The position numbers and the translations under genes are program-made. From contig NZ_KB907074.1 of assembly GCF_000381765.1 (NCBI RefSeq), positions 518,836-582,835 of the forward strand: a DNA stretch of 64,000 nucleotides, given 5' to 3'. Source of the stretch: [Zimmermannella] faecalis ATCC 13722. GTDB lineage: Bacteria; Actinomycetota; Actinomycetes; Actinomycetales; Microbacteriaceae. The notes under the pieces are model-generated. The model did not search any database. It was not told the DNA's origin and worked only from the letters and a program-made list of their open reading frames with translations. Each line of letters starts with the position of its first letter. Positions within the stretch are counted from its first letter, which is position 1. Shown piece after piece: positions 19,850 to 27,429 of this stretch.

Positions 19850-21256
19850 GGCCCTGAGTTCGACCTCTACGGTGACGGCGTTGGCGACCCCGCCTCCGCC
19901 GAGCCGGGCTATTGGTCGGCGCCCCGTGCCGAAGCCCCGCTCGCGTCGCGCGTCGAGATTCCCGGTTCGAAGTCGCTCACGAACCGCGAGATCGTCGCGG
20001 CCGCGCTGGCGGATGCGCCGACCACGCTCCACGCCCCGCTCCACGCCCGCGACACGCAGCTCATGCTCGACGCAGTCGCCGAGCTCGGGACGGGCGTTGA
20101 GTCGCGGCCAGCAGTGCGCGGTGGCGCCAATGACCTTGTCATTACGCCGGCCGACGAACTCACCGGCGGGGTCTCGATCGAGTGCGGGCTCGCGGGCACC
20201 GTTATGCGCTTCGTGCCGCCGATCGCCGCGCTCGCGGTTGGCCCCGTTACCTTCGACGGCGACGATGCGGCGCGCGTCCGCCCGATGACCGGCACGATTC
20301 AGGGGCTGCGCGACCTCGGCGTTAAGGTGCGCGACGACGGGCGAGGCCGGCTGCCGTTCCTCGTGCAGGGCACGGGCGAAGTACACGGTGGCGACCTCGA
20401 GATCGATGCGAGCGCGACGAGCCAGTTTGTCTCGGGCCTGCTGCTCGCGGCTCCCCGCTTCACAAACGGCCTCACTTTGCGCCACACGGGCGCCACGCTG
20501 CCGTCGCTCCCCCACATCGAGATGACGCTCGAGGTGTTGCGTACCCGTGGTGTCGACGCGTCGACCGTCGACGAGCGCACCTGGCGCGTTGAGCCCGGCC
20601 CCATCGCTGGCGGTGAGCGCACGGTCGAGCCCGACCTCTCGAACGCGGCGCCGTTCCTGATCGCCGCGGTCATCGCCGGCGGCGAGGTACGCATTCCCAA
20701 CTGGCCCTCCACGACGACGCAGGTCGGCGACATGCTCCGCGAGCTGCTTCCCCGGTTTGGTGCCGAGATCTCGTTCGACGACGGCGACCTCGTCTGCCGC
20801 GTCGAACGGGGCATTGTGGCGGGCAATCGGCCGCAGGGCCTCGACCTCGATCTCTCGCGCGGCGGCGAGCTCGCGCCGAACATCGCGGGTCTCCTCGCGC
20901 TGTGCGACGGGGAGAGCCGTCTGATGGGCATTGGACACCTCCGCGGCCACGAGACCGACCGACTTGCCGCCCTCGCGGCCGAACTGACCCGCGTCGGTGC
21001 CGAGGTCGACGAGACCGAAGATGGGCTGCGCATCCGCCCTGGAGCCCTGCGGCCGGCGCTGTGGCAGTGCTACGGCGACCACCGCATGGCGACGACCGGC
21101 GCGCTCATTGGCCTCGCGGTCGACGGAATTCAGCTCGACGACGTGGCGACGACGACGAAGACCCTCCCGGATTTCCCGGGCATGTGGCGCACGCTGCTCA
21201 CTGGCGACCCCGGCGACACCTCGGTTGGTGTCGACGACCTCCTCGAGTTCTCGTGA
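19829..21256 (+). CDS. aroA: 3-phosphoshikimate 1-carboxyvinyltransferase (EPSP synthase)
   Basis: A 475-residue shikimate-pathway enzyme making EPSP from shikimate-3-phosphate and PEP. It has an N-terminal extension of about 40 residues before the PEP/S3P loop [24 protein letters not shown] follows, then the [15 protein letters not shown] segment, and [13 protein letters not shown] and [12 protein letters not shown] near the C-terminus. GLAGTV matches the variable LAGT loop. The start ATG overlaps the divergent sigma-R promoter, so aroA and sigR transcription are likely to interfere. A TAGTCT lies nine bases upstream. rsgA follows after 16 bases. Confidence 0.95.
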   Translation: MEIFRYSGPEFDLYGDGVGDPASAEPGYWSAPRAEAPLASRVEIPGSKSLTNREIVAAALADAPTTLHAPLHARDTQLMLDAVAELGTGVESRPAVRGGANDLVITPADELTGGVSIECGLAGTVMRFVPPIAALAVGPVTFDGDDAARVRPMTGTIQGLRDLGVKVRDDGRGRLPFLVQGTGEVHGGDLEIDASATSQFVSGLLLAAPRFTNGLTLRHTGATLPSLPHIEMTLEVLRTRGVDASTVDERTWRVEPGPIAGGERTVEPDLSNAAPFLIAAVIAGGEVRIPNWPSTTTQVGDMLRELLPRFGAEISFDDGDLVCRVERGIVAGNRPQGLDLDLSRGGELAPNIAGLLALCDGESRLMGIGHLRGHETDRLAALAAELTRVGAEVDETEDGLRIRPGALRPALWQCYGDHRMATTGALIGLAVDGIQLDDVATTTKTLPDFPGMWRTLLTGDPGDTSVGVDDLLEFS

Positions 21257-21272
21257 TGGGGCATCGCTAACC

Positions 21273-22337
21273 GTGGGCTGGAGCCGAACCGACGCGTACG
21301 ACCAGTACGGGGACTTCGACGAAGACCGGGTGCGTGTACGGCCCCAGCGTCGCGGCTCGCGACCGCGCACGAAGGAACGGCCGCGGCATGAGGATGCGGT
21401 ACCCGGGTTCGTAACGACCGTGAACCGCGGGCGCTACACGGTGCTCGTCGGTGCCGAGGCACCCGTGATCGCCGGGCAGGCGGCGGGTGCTTCGCGCGAG
21501 GTGACCGCGACGACCGCCCGAGAACTCGGCAAGAAGTCGGTTGTCGTCGGCGACACGGTGTGGCTCGTCGGCGACGTCTCGGCCAACGCGGGCACGCTCG
21601 CGCGCATCGTTCGTGTCGAGCCGCGCGCCTCGCTCCTGCGACGCTCGGCGGACGACTCCGACACCGTCGAGCGGATCATCGTCGCGAATGCCGACCGGCT
21701 CTGCGTCGTGATCGCTGCGGCCCAGCCCGAACCGCGGCCCCGGCTCATCGACCGCTATCTCGTTGCCGCCTATGACGCAGGCATCGAGCCCGTGGTGATG
21801 ATCACGAAGACCGACCTCGCTTCACCCGAGCCGGTGCAGCAGCTCGTCGCGCCGCTCGACGTGCCGGTGTATATGTCGGCGCTCGGCGAGCAGCCGAGTG
21901 CCGAGTTCCTCGATTCGCTGCGGGGCTCGGTCACCGTCATGGTGGGGCACTCCGGCGTCGGGAAGTCCACGCTCGTGAACGCGCTTGTGCCCGAGGCCGA
22001 CCGTGCCACCGGGCACGTCAACGAGGTCACGGGCCGCGGCCGCCATACAAGCTCATCGTCGCTCGCACTCCCCGTGCGCGGTGGCGGGTGGATTATCGAC
22101 ACCCCGGGCGTTCGGTCATTCGGGCTGGGCCATGTCGCCGACGACGCGGTGTTCCGCCCCTTCGAATCACTCTCCGCCATCGTTGAGGAGTGCCCACGGG
22201 GATGCACGCACCTCGAGGGTGCGCCGGACTGTGAGCTCGACGCTGCCGTCGCCGACGGTCGCCTCGACGAGCTCGACGCGACCCGCATCGCGTCGCTGCG
22301 CCGACTGCTCGTCTCGATGCGCGCGTCAGAGGCGTGA
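21273..22337 (+). CDS. rsgA: Ribosome small-subunit-dependent GTPase (RsgA/YjeQ)
   Basis: A 354-residue circularly permuted GTPase that helps the 30S subunit mature. The permuted order is clear: an OB-fold (residues ~45-110), then ITKTDL (G4), MVGHSGVGKSTLVNALVPEA (G1 P-loop), TSSSSLALPV (switch I), DTPGVRSFGL (G3), and a C-terminal zinc knuckle with CPRGCTHLEGAPDC. The GTG at 21273 starts the usual VGWSRTDAYDQYGDFDEDRV N-terminus; the open frame extends farther up into aroA but that part is antisense-free shadow. It forms an operon with aroA and probably hisN, an arrangement often seen in actinobacteria near sigR/rsrA. Confidence 0.94.
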   Translation: MGWSRTDAYDQYGDFDEDRVRVRPQRRGSRPRTKERPRHEDAVPGFVTTVNRGRYTVLVGAEAPVIAGQAAGASREVTATTARELGKKSVVVGDTVWLVGDVSANAGTLARIVRVEPRASLLRRSADDSDTVERIIVANADRLCVVIAAAQPEPRPRLIDRYLVAAYDAGIEPVVMITKTDLASPEPVQQLVAPLDVPVYMSALGEQPSAEFLDSLRGSVTVMVGHSGVGKSTLVNALVPEADRATGHVNEVTGRGRHTSSSSLALPVRGGGWIIDTPGVRSFGLGHVADDAVFRPFESLSAIVEECPRGCTHLEGAPDCELDAAVADGRLDELDATRIASLRRLLVSMRASEA

Positions 22338-22353
22338 GCCGCTGCCATGCTGC

Positions 22354-22359
22354 GATAAT
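22354..22359 (+). promoter_or_regulatory. -10 hexamer of leaderless hisN promoter
   Basis: GATAAT ends six bases before the hisN ATG; no Shine-Dalgarno is placed for that start. hisN may thus be transcribed apart from rsgA. Confidence 0.45.
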
Positions 22360-22365
22360 CCAGCT

Positions 22366-23181
22366 ATGGCCCTCGAACTGCTGCACCCCATCACCGCTGA
22401 CCTGCGACTCGCGCGGCAGCTCGCCGACATCGCCGACGAGATCTCGATGCGGTACTTCACCGATCGCGACCTCGGGGTGTACCTGAAGGAAGACCGCACG
22501 CACGTCACCGACGGCGATCGAGCGGTCGAGCAGGCAATTCGCGAGCGGCTCGCCACCGAGCGGCCGAGCGATTCGGTGTACGGCGAAGAGTTCGGCACCG
22601 AGGGCACCTCGAAGCGGCAGTGGATCATCGACCCCATCGACGGCACCGCGAACTTTATGCGCGGCGTACCGATCTGGGCGACACTCATCGCCCTCGTCGT
22701 CGACGGCACGCCCGAAGTCGGTGTCGTCTCGGCACCCGCGCTGAATCGCCGATGGTGGGGTGCGACCGGCCTCGGCGCCTACCTCGACGATGACCTCGCC
22801 GACTCCGACACCGCGACCGATCGACGCATTGAGGTGTCGGGCGTCGAGTCGCTCGCCGACGCGCAGGTGAGTTATGGCTCCCTGAAGTACTGGCAGGAGG
22901 AGGGACGCGTCGAGCCGATTCTCGAGCTCAACGAGCGCGCCTGGCGTTCGCGCACGGTCGGTGATTTCTGGCCGTACATGCTCGTGGCCGAGGGCGCGTA
23001 CGAGATCGCGTGCGAGGTCGGACTCCAGCCCTACGACATGGCGGCGCTCGTCCCGATCGTCGAAGAGGCCGGCGGTACCTTCACCTCGGTCGATGGCCGC
23101 CCGGGCCCGTGGCACGGCTCAGCGCTTGCGACCAACGGCGAACTCCACGACGAGGCGCGTCGCATCCTCGCCGGCGATTAG
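22366..23181 (+). CDS. hisN: Inositol-monophosphatase-family phosphatase, probably histidinol-phosphatase
   Basis: A 271-residue metal-dependent phosphatase. The metal ligands are in YGEEFG and in WIIDPIDGTANFMRG; the late motif LQPYDMAALVPIVEEAGG completes the active site. In actinobacteria the member next to aroA/rsgA is usually annotated HisN, the last-but-one step of histidine synthesis; that specificity is inferred from context, and inositol monophosphatase or related activity is the alternative. Position directly downstream of aroA-rsgA matches other Micrococcales. Confidence 0.85.
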   Translation: MALELLHPITADLRLARQLADIADEISMRYFTDRDLGVYLKEDRTHVTDGDRAVEQAIRERLATERPSDSVYGEEFGTEGTSKRQWIIDPIDGTANFMRGVPIWATLIALVVDGTPEVGVVSAPALNRRWWGATGLGAYLDDDLADSDTATDRRIEVSGVESLADAQVSYGSLKYWQEEGRVEPILELNERAWRSRTVGDFWPYMLVAEGAYEIACEVGLQPYDMAALVPIVEEAGGTFTSVDGRPGPWHGSALATNGELHDEARRILAGD

Positions 23182-23190
23182 CGCGGCCCG

Positions 23191-24624
23191 CTAGCGTGCG
23201 CCCGCCGAACGACGGTGCGCGAAGAAGTCGAGCAGGGCGAACCCCACCGCCGTGATCGCAACGCCGAGTACGAACACCATCGACCAGAGGTATGCCGACC
23301 GATAGTGGTCGACTCCCCCGCCGACGGCGATCGAGAAGAACACCGAGGTCGCAATCGCAATGCCCATCGCGTTGCCAAGCCGCTGCCCGACCTGCATGAA
23401 CGAGCCGCCGACACCCGCCGACTCGAGTGGCACATCCTTCACCGTGCGCATCTGATTCGCGGGCATCACCATGCCGGCGCCGACGCCGCCGAACCCGAGC
23501 ACGATTGCCATGATCCAGGGCATCGATTCGGCCGGTGCGTATTCGCCCGCGATGACCATGCCGACGAGCGCGACCGCGAAAATGCCGATCCCGAGCAGCA
23601 CCATTGGCGCCGCGTACTTGAACGTGAACCGGCCAACCGCGCCCGAGACGATCGCCGACACGACCGCGAACGGAATCGTGATCATGCCGACAACAACCGG
23701 TGCGTGACCGAGGCCCTCCTGGTTGTAGAGGGTCATGACGAGAAACATCGGCGGCATCATCGCGAAGTAGAGGGTCGTGATGATCACGCCCCAGCGATAC
23801 GACGGGTGCTTGAAGAGCCGGAAATCGATCACGGGGCTCTTGCCCGCCGCAACGTAGCGGCGTTCCCACAGCCAGAATGCAATTGCCGACGCCGCGCCCC
23901 CGACGAGCAGCCACCAGCGGGCCGGGTTGTCGTCGGCACCACCCGAGGTGAGCACGAACGGCAGCATCGTGAACAACACGGTGGCTGCCATGAGCACGAC
24001 GCCGGGGAGATCGAGCTCGGTGCCGCCCTGGTGGCGCTGGCGGCCCGGGAGCAGCCAAATCGCGAACGGCAGCAGGAGTAGGCCGAGCGGCACGTTCATA
24101 CCGAAGATCCAGCGCCAACCCCACTCTTCACCGAACGTCGCGATGAGCAGGCCGCCGATGGTCGGACCGAACGCAGTGCCGAGGCCGATGGATGCGCCGA
24201 AGATGCCGAACGCCGCGCCGCGCTCCGGCCCCTGAAACAGGTTCTGAATGAGGCCGATCACCTGGGGCATGAGCACCCCCGCCGCCGTGCCCTGCACAAA
24301 GCGTGCGGCGACGAGTTGCCACGGCTCGGCGGCGAGCATGCAGCACGCGCTCGCAAACACGTAGATCGACAGGCCGATGACGAACATCGCCTTGCGGTTC
24401 CAGATGTCGCCGAGCCGCCCCATCGGTACGAGCAGGATGCCAAACGCGAGGATGTACCCGGCAACAATGAGCTGGGCCTCGGATGTCCCTGCCCCGAGCG
24501 TGTGCTCGATCGGGCTCAATGCGACGTTGACCTTGACGAGGTCGAGAATCGTGGCGATCGCGACGGCGATGCAGACGATGAAGGCTGGCCAGCGATTTTG
24601 CTCGGTCGTTCCGGAATTCTGCAC
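23191..24624 (-). CDS. MFS drug exporter, DHA2 (14-helix) family
   Basis: A 477-residue inner-membrane proton-antiport exporter with about 14 predicted helices. DHA2 features: DLVKVNVALSPIEHTLG at the end of helix 1, motif A as MGRLGDIWNRKAMFV, and motif C-like GIFGASIGLGTAFGPTIGG in helix 5. Substrate unknown; such proteins export drugs, dyes or amino acids. The GTG start lies inside a 14-base perfect palindrome, suggesting repression by a TetR- or MarR-type regulator, but no regulator gene is adjacent. Confidence 0.88.
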   Translation of the reverse strand: MQNSGTTEQNRWPAFIVCIAVAIATILDLVKVNVALSPIEHTLGAGTSEAQLIVAGYILAFGILLVPMGRLGDIWNRKAMFVIGLSIYVFASACCMLAAEPWQLVAARFVQGTAAGVLMPQVIGLIQNLFQGPERGAAFGIFGASIGLGTAFGPTIGGLLIATFGEEWGWRWIFGMNVPLGLLLLPFAIWLLPGRQRHQGGTELDLPGVVLMAATVLFTMLPFVLTSGGADDNPARWWLLVGGAASAIAFWLWERRYVAAGKSPVIDFRLFKHPSYRWGVIITTLYFAMMPPMFLVMTLYNQEGLGHAPVVVGMITIPFAVVSAIVSGAVGRFTFKYAAPMVLLGIGIFAVALVGMVIAGEYAPAESMPWIMAIVLGFGGVGAGMVMPANQMRTVKDVPLESAGVGGSFMQVGQRLGNAMGIAIATSVFFSIAVGGGVDHYRSAYLWSMVFVLGVAITAVGFALLDFFAHRRSAGAR

Positions 24625-24632
24625 TAGTGCAG
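24619..24632. promoter_or_regulatory. Palindromic operator at the MFS gene start
   Basis: CTGCACTAGTGCAG is a perfect 14-base palindrome covering the GTG start (24622-24624) and the six bases before it. The -10 hexamer TAGACT (minus strand, 24636-24631) overlaps its edge. A repressor bound here would cover the transcription start. Confidence 0.6.
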
Positions 24633-24766
24633 TCTAGTCGTCCGACTGATCGTCGCGGGGAAGCCAGCGAGCCCGACGTCAAGGATTGTGACCCCGTTTG
24701 ACATCCCCGCACTTGGGCATGATTTCCGAGGCGTACGGTGACAGAAACCGCAACCGAAGGGCAATG

Positions 24767-25984
24767 ATGTCGACCGACCGGATTCTCACGAGCCACGTTG
24801 GCTCGCTCCCCAGAACGAAGCGCCTCCTCGAGACGAACGCGCGCCACCAGGCGGGCAATCTCGGGTGGGATGAGTTCACGAGCGTGTTGCACGACGAGGT
24901 CGTCGGGGTCGTCAAGCGGCAGCTCGACACCGGGATCGACATCGTGAACGATGGCGAATACGGGCACCTCATGACGCAGGCGGTCGACTATGGCGGGTGG
25001 TGGAACTACTCGTTCACCCGTCTTTCCGGCCTCACGCCCGCCCAGGGTGACCGCTGGCAGGAGACCGACGACGACGTGATCACGTCGGAGCCGGGTGCCG
25101 TGCGACTGGCCTCGTTCGCGCATCGGCGGGATCGCGCCCGCTTCCGCGACGCCTACCTCGATCCAGAGAATGGTGTGCTCGCGGGGCGCAAGCCGATGAA
25201 CCCGCCCTCGATCACGGGCCCCATCGAGTACATCGGGCACGACGCCGTCGCCGCTGACGTGGCTGGCCTTCGCTCGGCGCTCAATGAGCTCGGCGCCTCG
25301 CAGACCGGCTTTGTCGCCGCCCTGTCGCCGGGCTCGGCCGCGCGACTCAAGAACACCCACTACGGCAGCGATGAAGAGGTCGTCTGGGCGTGTGCCGAGG
25401 CGCTCAAGGAGGAATACCGGGCGATCGTAGATGCCGGGTTCATCGTGCAGATCGATGACCCGTCGATCGCCGAGAGCTGGGATCAGGTCGTGCCGGAGCC
25501 GTCCGTCGACGACTACCTCGCCTTCACGCAGGTGCGTGTCGATGCCCTCAACTACGCACTCAAGGGGCTGCCCGCCGAGCAGGTGCGCTTTCACCTCTGC
25601 TGGGGTTCGTGGCACGGCCCGCACACCACCGACATCGAGTTCCGGCACCTCGTCGAGCAGATGCTCACGATCGATGCTGGCTCGTACTCATTCGAGGCGG
25701 CGAACGTGCGTCACGCGCACGAATGGAAGGTGTGGCGCGATGTCGAACTCCCCGCCGGCAAGCTCATCGTGCCGGGCCTGGTGTCGCACTCGACCAACGT
25801 CGTTGAGCATCCCGAACTCGTCGCCGACCGTATCGAGCAGTTCGCCTCGGTCGTCGGCGCCGACCGCGTGATCGCGTCGACTGACTGCGGACTCGGCGGG
25901 CGAGTGCACCCCGACATCGCCTGGGCGAAGCTCGAGTCGCTCACCGCGGGCGCCGAACGCGCAACCAAGCGTCTGTACGGCTGA
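24767..25984 (+). CDS. Cobalamin-independent methionine synthase II (MetE C-terminal domain) family protein
   Basis: A 405-residue single-domain protein like the catalytic C-terminal half of MetE. It opens SHVGSLPRTKRL; zinc ligands are visible in HLCWGSWHGPH (His and Cys), SFEAAN (Glu) and STDCGLGG (Cys). The family transfers methyl or related groups to thiols, but these short homologues often have substrates other than homocysteine (for example coenzyme-M-type or degradation pathways), so the reaction is not known here. Two adjacent ATGs exist; 24767 is preferred because GAAGGG lies five bases upstream. A TTGACA at 24698-24703 may be its -35. Confidence 0.8.
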   Translation: MSTDRILTSHVGSLPRTKRLLETNARHQAGNLGWDEFTSVLHDEVVGVVKRQLDTGIDIVNDGEYGHLMTQAVDYGGWWNYSFTRLSGLTPAQGDRWQETDDDVITSEPGAVRLASFAHRRDRARFRDAYLDPENGVLAGRKPMNPPSITGPIEYIGHDAVAADVAGLRSALNELGASQTGFVAALSPGSAARLKNTHYGSDEEVVWACAEALKEEYRAIVDAGFIVQIDDPSIAESWDQVVPEPSVDDYLAFTQVRVDALNYALKGLPAEQVRFHLCWGSWHGPHTTDIEFRHLVEQMLTIDAGSYSFEAANVRHAHEWKVWRDVELPAGKLIVPGLVSHSTNVVEHPELVADRIEQFASVVGADRVIASTDCGLGGRVHPDIAWAKLESLTAGAERATKRLYG

Positions 25985-26018
25985 CCCGGCGACGGCGCAG
26001 CGAGCAGCCGCCCGCGAT

Positions 26019-26531
26019 TCAGCTCTCGAACGTGATGTCGCGGAGATTCTTGATGCGGTCGAACGGCTGCTCGCTCGCGGAACCGGCTCCGGCGCTGCCG
26101 CCAGCGTGCTTGTCGGCGAGGTACTCGAGGGCAAGCTCGTAGCCGAGGGCGCCGGCGCCCGCGATGACGGCCTCTGCCTGCGGGGAGACGTAGGAGTGGT
26201 GCCGGAAGGCTTCCCGGCGGTGCACGTTCGACAGGTGCACCTCGACGGTTGGCGTCTGCGCGTATTCGAGTGCGTCATGGAGCGCAACCGACGTGTGCGT
26301 GTAGGCGCCCGCGTTGAGCACGATGCCGCCCGCCTCGGTACGGGCGCGCTGCACGAGTTCCACCAGTTCGCCCTCGTGGTTCGTCTGGAAGCATTCGACC
26401 GTCACGCCGAGCTCGTCGGCACGACGCTCGCAGCGACGCTCGACATCGGCGAGCGTCTCGGTGCCGTAGACCTCGGGATTCCGAGTCCCGAGCGTGTTGA
26501 GGTTCGGGCCGTTGAGAACGAAGATGCGCAT
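26019..26531 (-). CDS. aroQ: Type II 3-dehydroquinate dehydratase
   Basis: A 170-residue dodecameric shikimate-pathway enzyme that dehydrates 3-dehydroquinate. [23 protein letters not shown] holds the lid Arg and the catalytic Tyr; [25 protein letters not shown] and [21 protein letters not shown] are the remaining conserved blocks. About 20 residues after YLADKHAGG are low-complexity and extend past the usual ~150. A TACACT hexamer seven bases before the ATG (26539-26544) suggests a leaderless mRNA. aroA is 5 kb away and not in an operon with it. Confidence 0.94.
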   Translation of the reverse strand: MRIFVLNGPNLNTLGTRNPEVYGTETLADVERRCERRADELGVTVECFQTNHEGELVELVQRARTEAGGIVLNAGAYTHTSVALHDALEYAQTPTVEVHLSNVHRREAFRHHSYVSPQAEAVIAGAGALGYELALEYLADKHAGGSAGAGSASEQPFDRIKNLRDITFES

Positions 26532-26538
26532 GCGATGC

Positions 26539-26544
26539 AGTGTA
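26539..26544 (-). promoter_or_regulatory. -10 hexamer of leaderless aroQ promoter
   Basis: TACACT on the minus strand, seven bases before the aroQ ATG. Confidence 0.45.
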
Positions 26545-26570
26545 GGCCGCAGCGCCCCGCGCACGACAAT

Positions 26571-26609
26571 GCCCCGTCGGTTCGCCAGAAACTGGCGACC
26601 GGACGGGGC
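26571..26609. terminator. Strong hairpin upstream of aroQ, possible terminator
   Basis: Two 18-base arms (26571-26588, 26592-26609) pair with two weak positions around the loop AAA. The plus-strand tail reads GTTTCT, the minus-strand tail ATTG, so it is a weak terminator at best; it could stop read-through from the tmRNA side into aroQ. With the features at 26628-26740 it fills the gene-free stretch between aroQ and the tmRNA terminator. Confidence 0.4.
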
Positions 26610-26627
26610 GTTTCTAACGCCTGCACC

Positions 26628-26693
26628 TCCGCGAACTGACGGCAATTCGCGGCATTTTGAAGAGAAAAGCCGCGAATTGCCGTCAGTTGCGGA
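26628..26693. repeat. Long palindromic element, copy 1 (GCGAACTGACGGCAATT family)
   Basis: Arms 26628-26653 and 26669-26693 pair over 25 bases with one bulged G around a 15-base A/T-rich loop. The arm core GCGAACTGACGGCAATT recurs at 42426-42494, beside tRNA-Leu. No T-run flanks it on either strand, so it is not a usual terminator. It resembles REP/BIME-type intergenic hairpins. Confidence 0.75.
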
Positions 26694-26701
26694 GATAGCG
26701 G

Positions 26702-26740
26702 GGCGGATGGGCACGGCGGATGGGCGCGCGGGCGGATGGG
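26702..26740. repeat. Three short direct repeats of GGCGGATGGG
   Basis: GGCGGATGGG occurs at 26702-26711, 26715-26724 and 26731-26740 in the gene-free stretch between aroQ and the tmRNA. The rest of the stretch to 26841 shows nothing I can name. Confidence 0.6.
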
Positions 26741-26841
26741 TGGGGCTGGCTCGGCCGCCGCACCTCCGCCACAATGACCACGCGATCGCGAAGATGACCC
26801 GACTCACCAGCGCAGCGTCACACGTCAACCGCCAAGCCAAC

Positions 26842-26892
26842 AAAAAAGTCCTGAGCCGCGACTCGTATGTAAACGATGTCGCGACTCAGGAC
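26842..26892 (-). terminator. Intrinsic terminator of tmRNA
   Basis: On the minus strand a 15-base stem (26892-26878 with 26862-26848, one mismatch) with a 15-base loop is followed by TTTTTT at 26847-26842. It lies six bases past the mature 3' end of the tmRNA. Confidence 0.9.
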
Positions 26893-26897
26893 AAACG

Positions 26898-27264
26898 TGG
26901 AGATGGGGGGAATTGAACCCCCGTCCATCGCGACGAGTCTGCGGCTTCTCCGGGTGCAGTTTGCCAAACGCGTTGCTCGGTTCCGGCCATTGGGGCAAAC
27001 ACCTTGGCCGACGAACCCAGTCACAGTAAGAGTCCCGCGGAGCCCTGCAACACGACTCCACAGCAAGTGTTCAAAATGACGTCAGGATCCAGGCCGAACA
27101 CGAACCTGGGCTGACGGACTCGGGCTCGCTACTTAGGCAGCGAGGGCGAAGTCAGTGCGCTTGTTATTGGCACTTATTGGTTGCGAGGGGCGTTAACGAG
27201 ATAACCCCGCGTCCTCGACCCGCTTCACGCAGTTTCCCCAACGATGTCGAAACCGATCATCCCC
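26898..27264 (-). ncRNA. ssrA: Transfer-messenger RNA (tmRNA)
   Basis: Rescues stalled ribosomes together with SmpB, encoded 2 kb away. The 5' end reads GGGGATGATCGGTTTCGACA and pairs with CATCTCC at the 3' end; the T-arm contains GGTTCAATTCCC. The tag frame runs 27171-27133: GCC resume codon, then ANNKRTDFALAA and a TAA stop; the LAA end is the usual protease signal. CCA is not encoded (the genome reads ACG after the acceptor stem), so it must be added. About 367 bases long. Confidence 0.96.
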
Positions 27265-27416
27265 GAGACTGCGAAGCTCTTGCATCGCTATTGAGTTATG
27301 CCCGATGCAACACCGGGACTCATCATCCTATTCCATCCGGACGCGGAGCCCAAGTGCGGTCTGCAACCCCAGCCTGATTTGTCGGCTTCGGTCGCTCGTT
27401 TTCGCCGTCGACTCCG

Positions 27417-27422
27417 TAAAGT
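27417..27422 (+). promoter_or_regulatory. -10 hexamer of leaderless promoter before the 597-residue gene
   Basis: TAAAGT ends seven bases before the ATG at 27430. The 165 bases between this gene and the tmRNA 5' end hold no other gene. Confidence 0.4.
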
Positions 27423-27429
27423 TGTCGAC

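Noticed and set aside
26571..26693. Treating both hairpins near aroQ as one element
   Set aside because: Their arm sequences differ; only the second shares its core with the copy beside tRNA-Leu.
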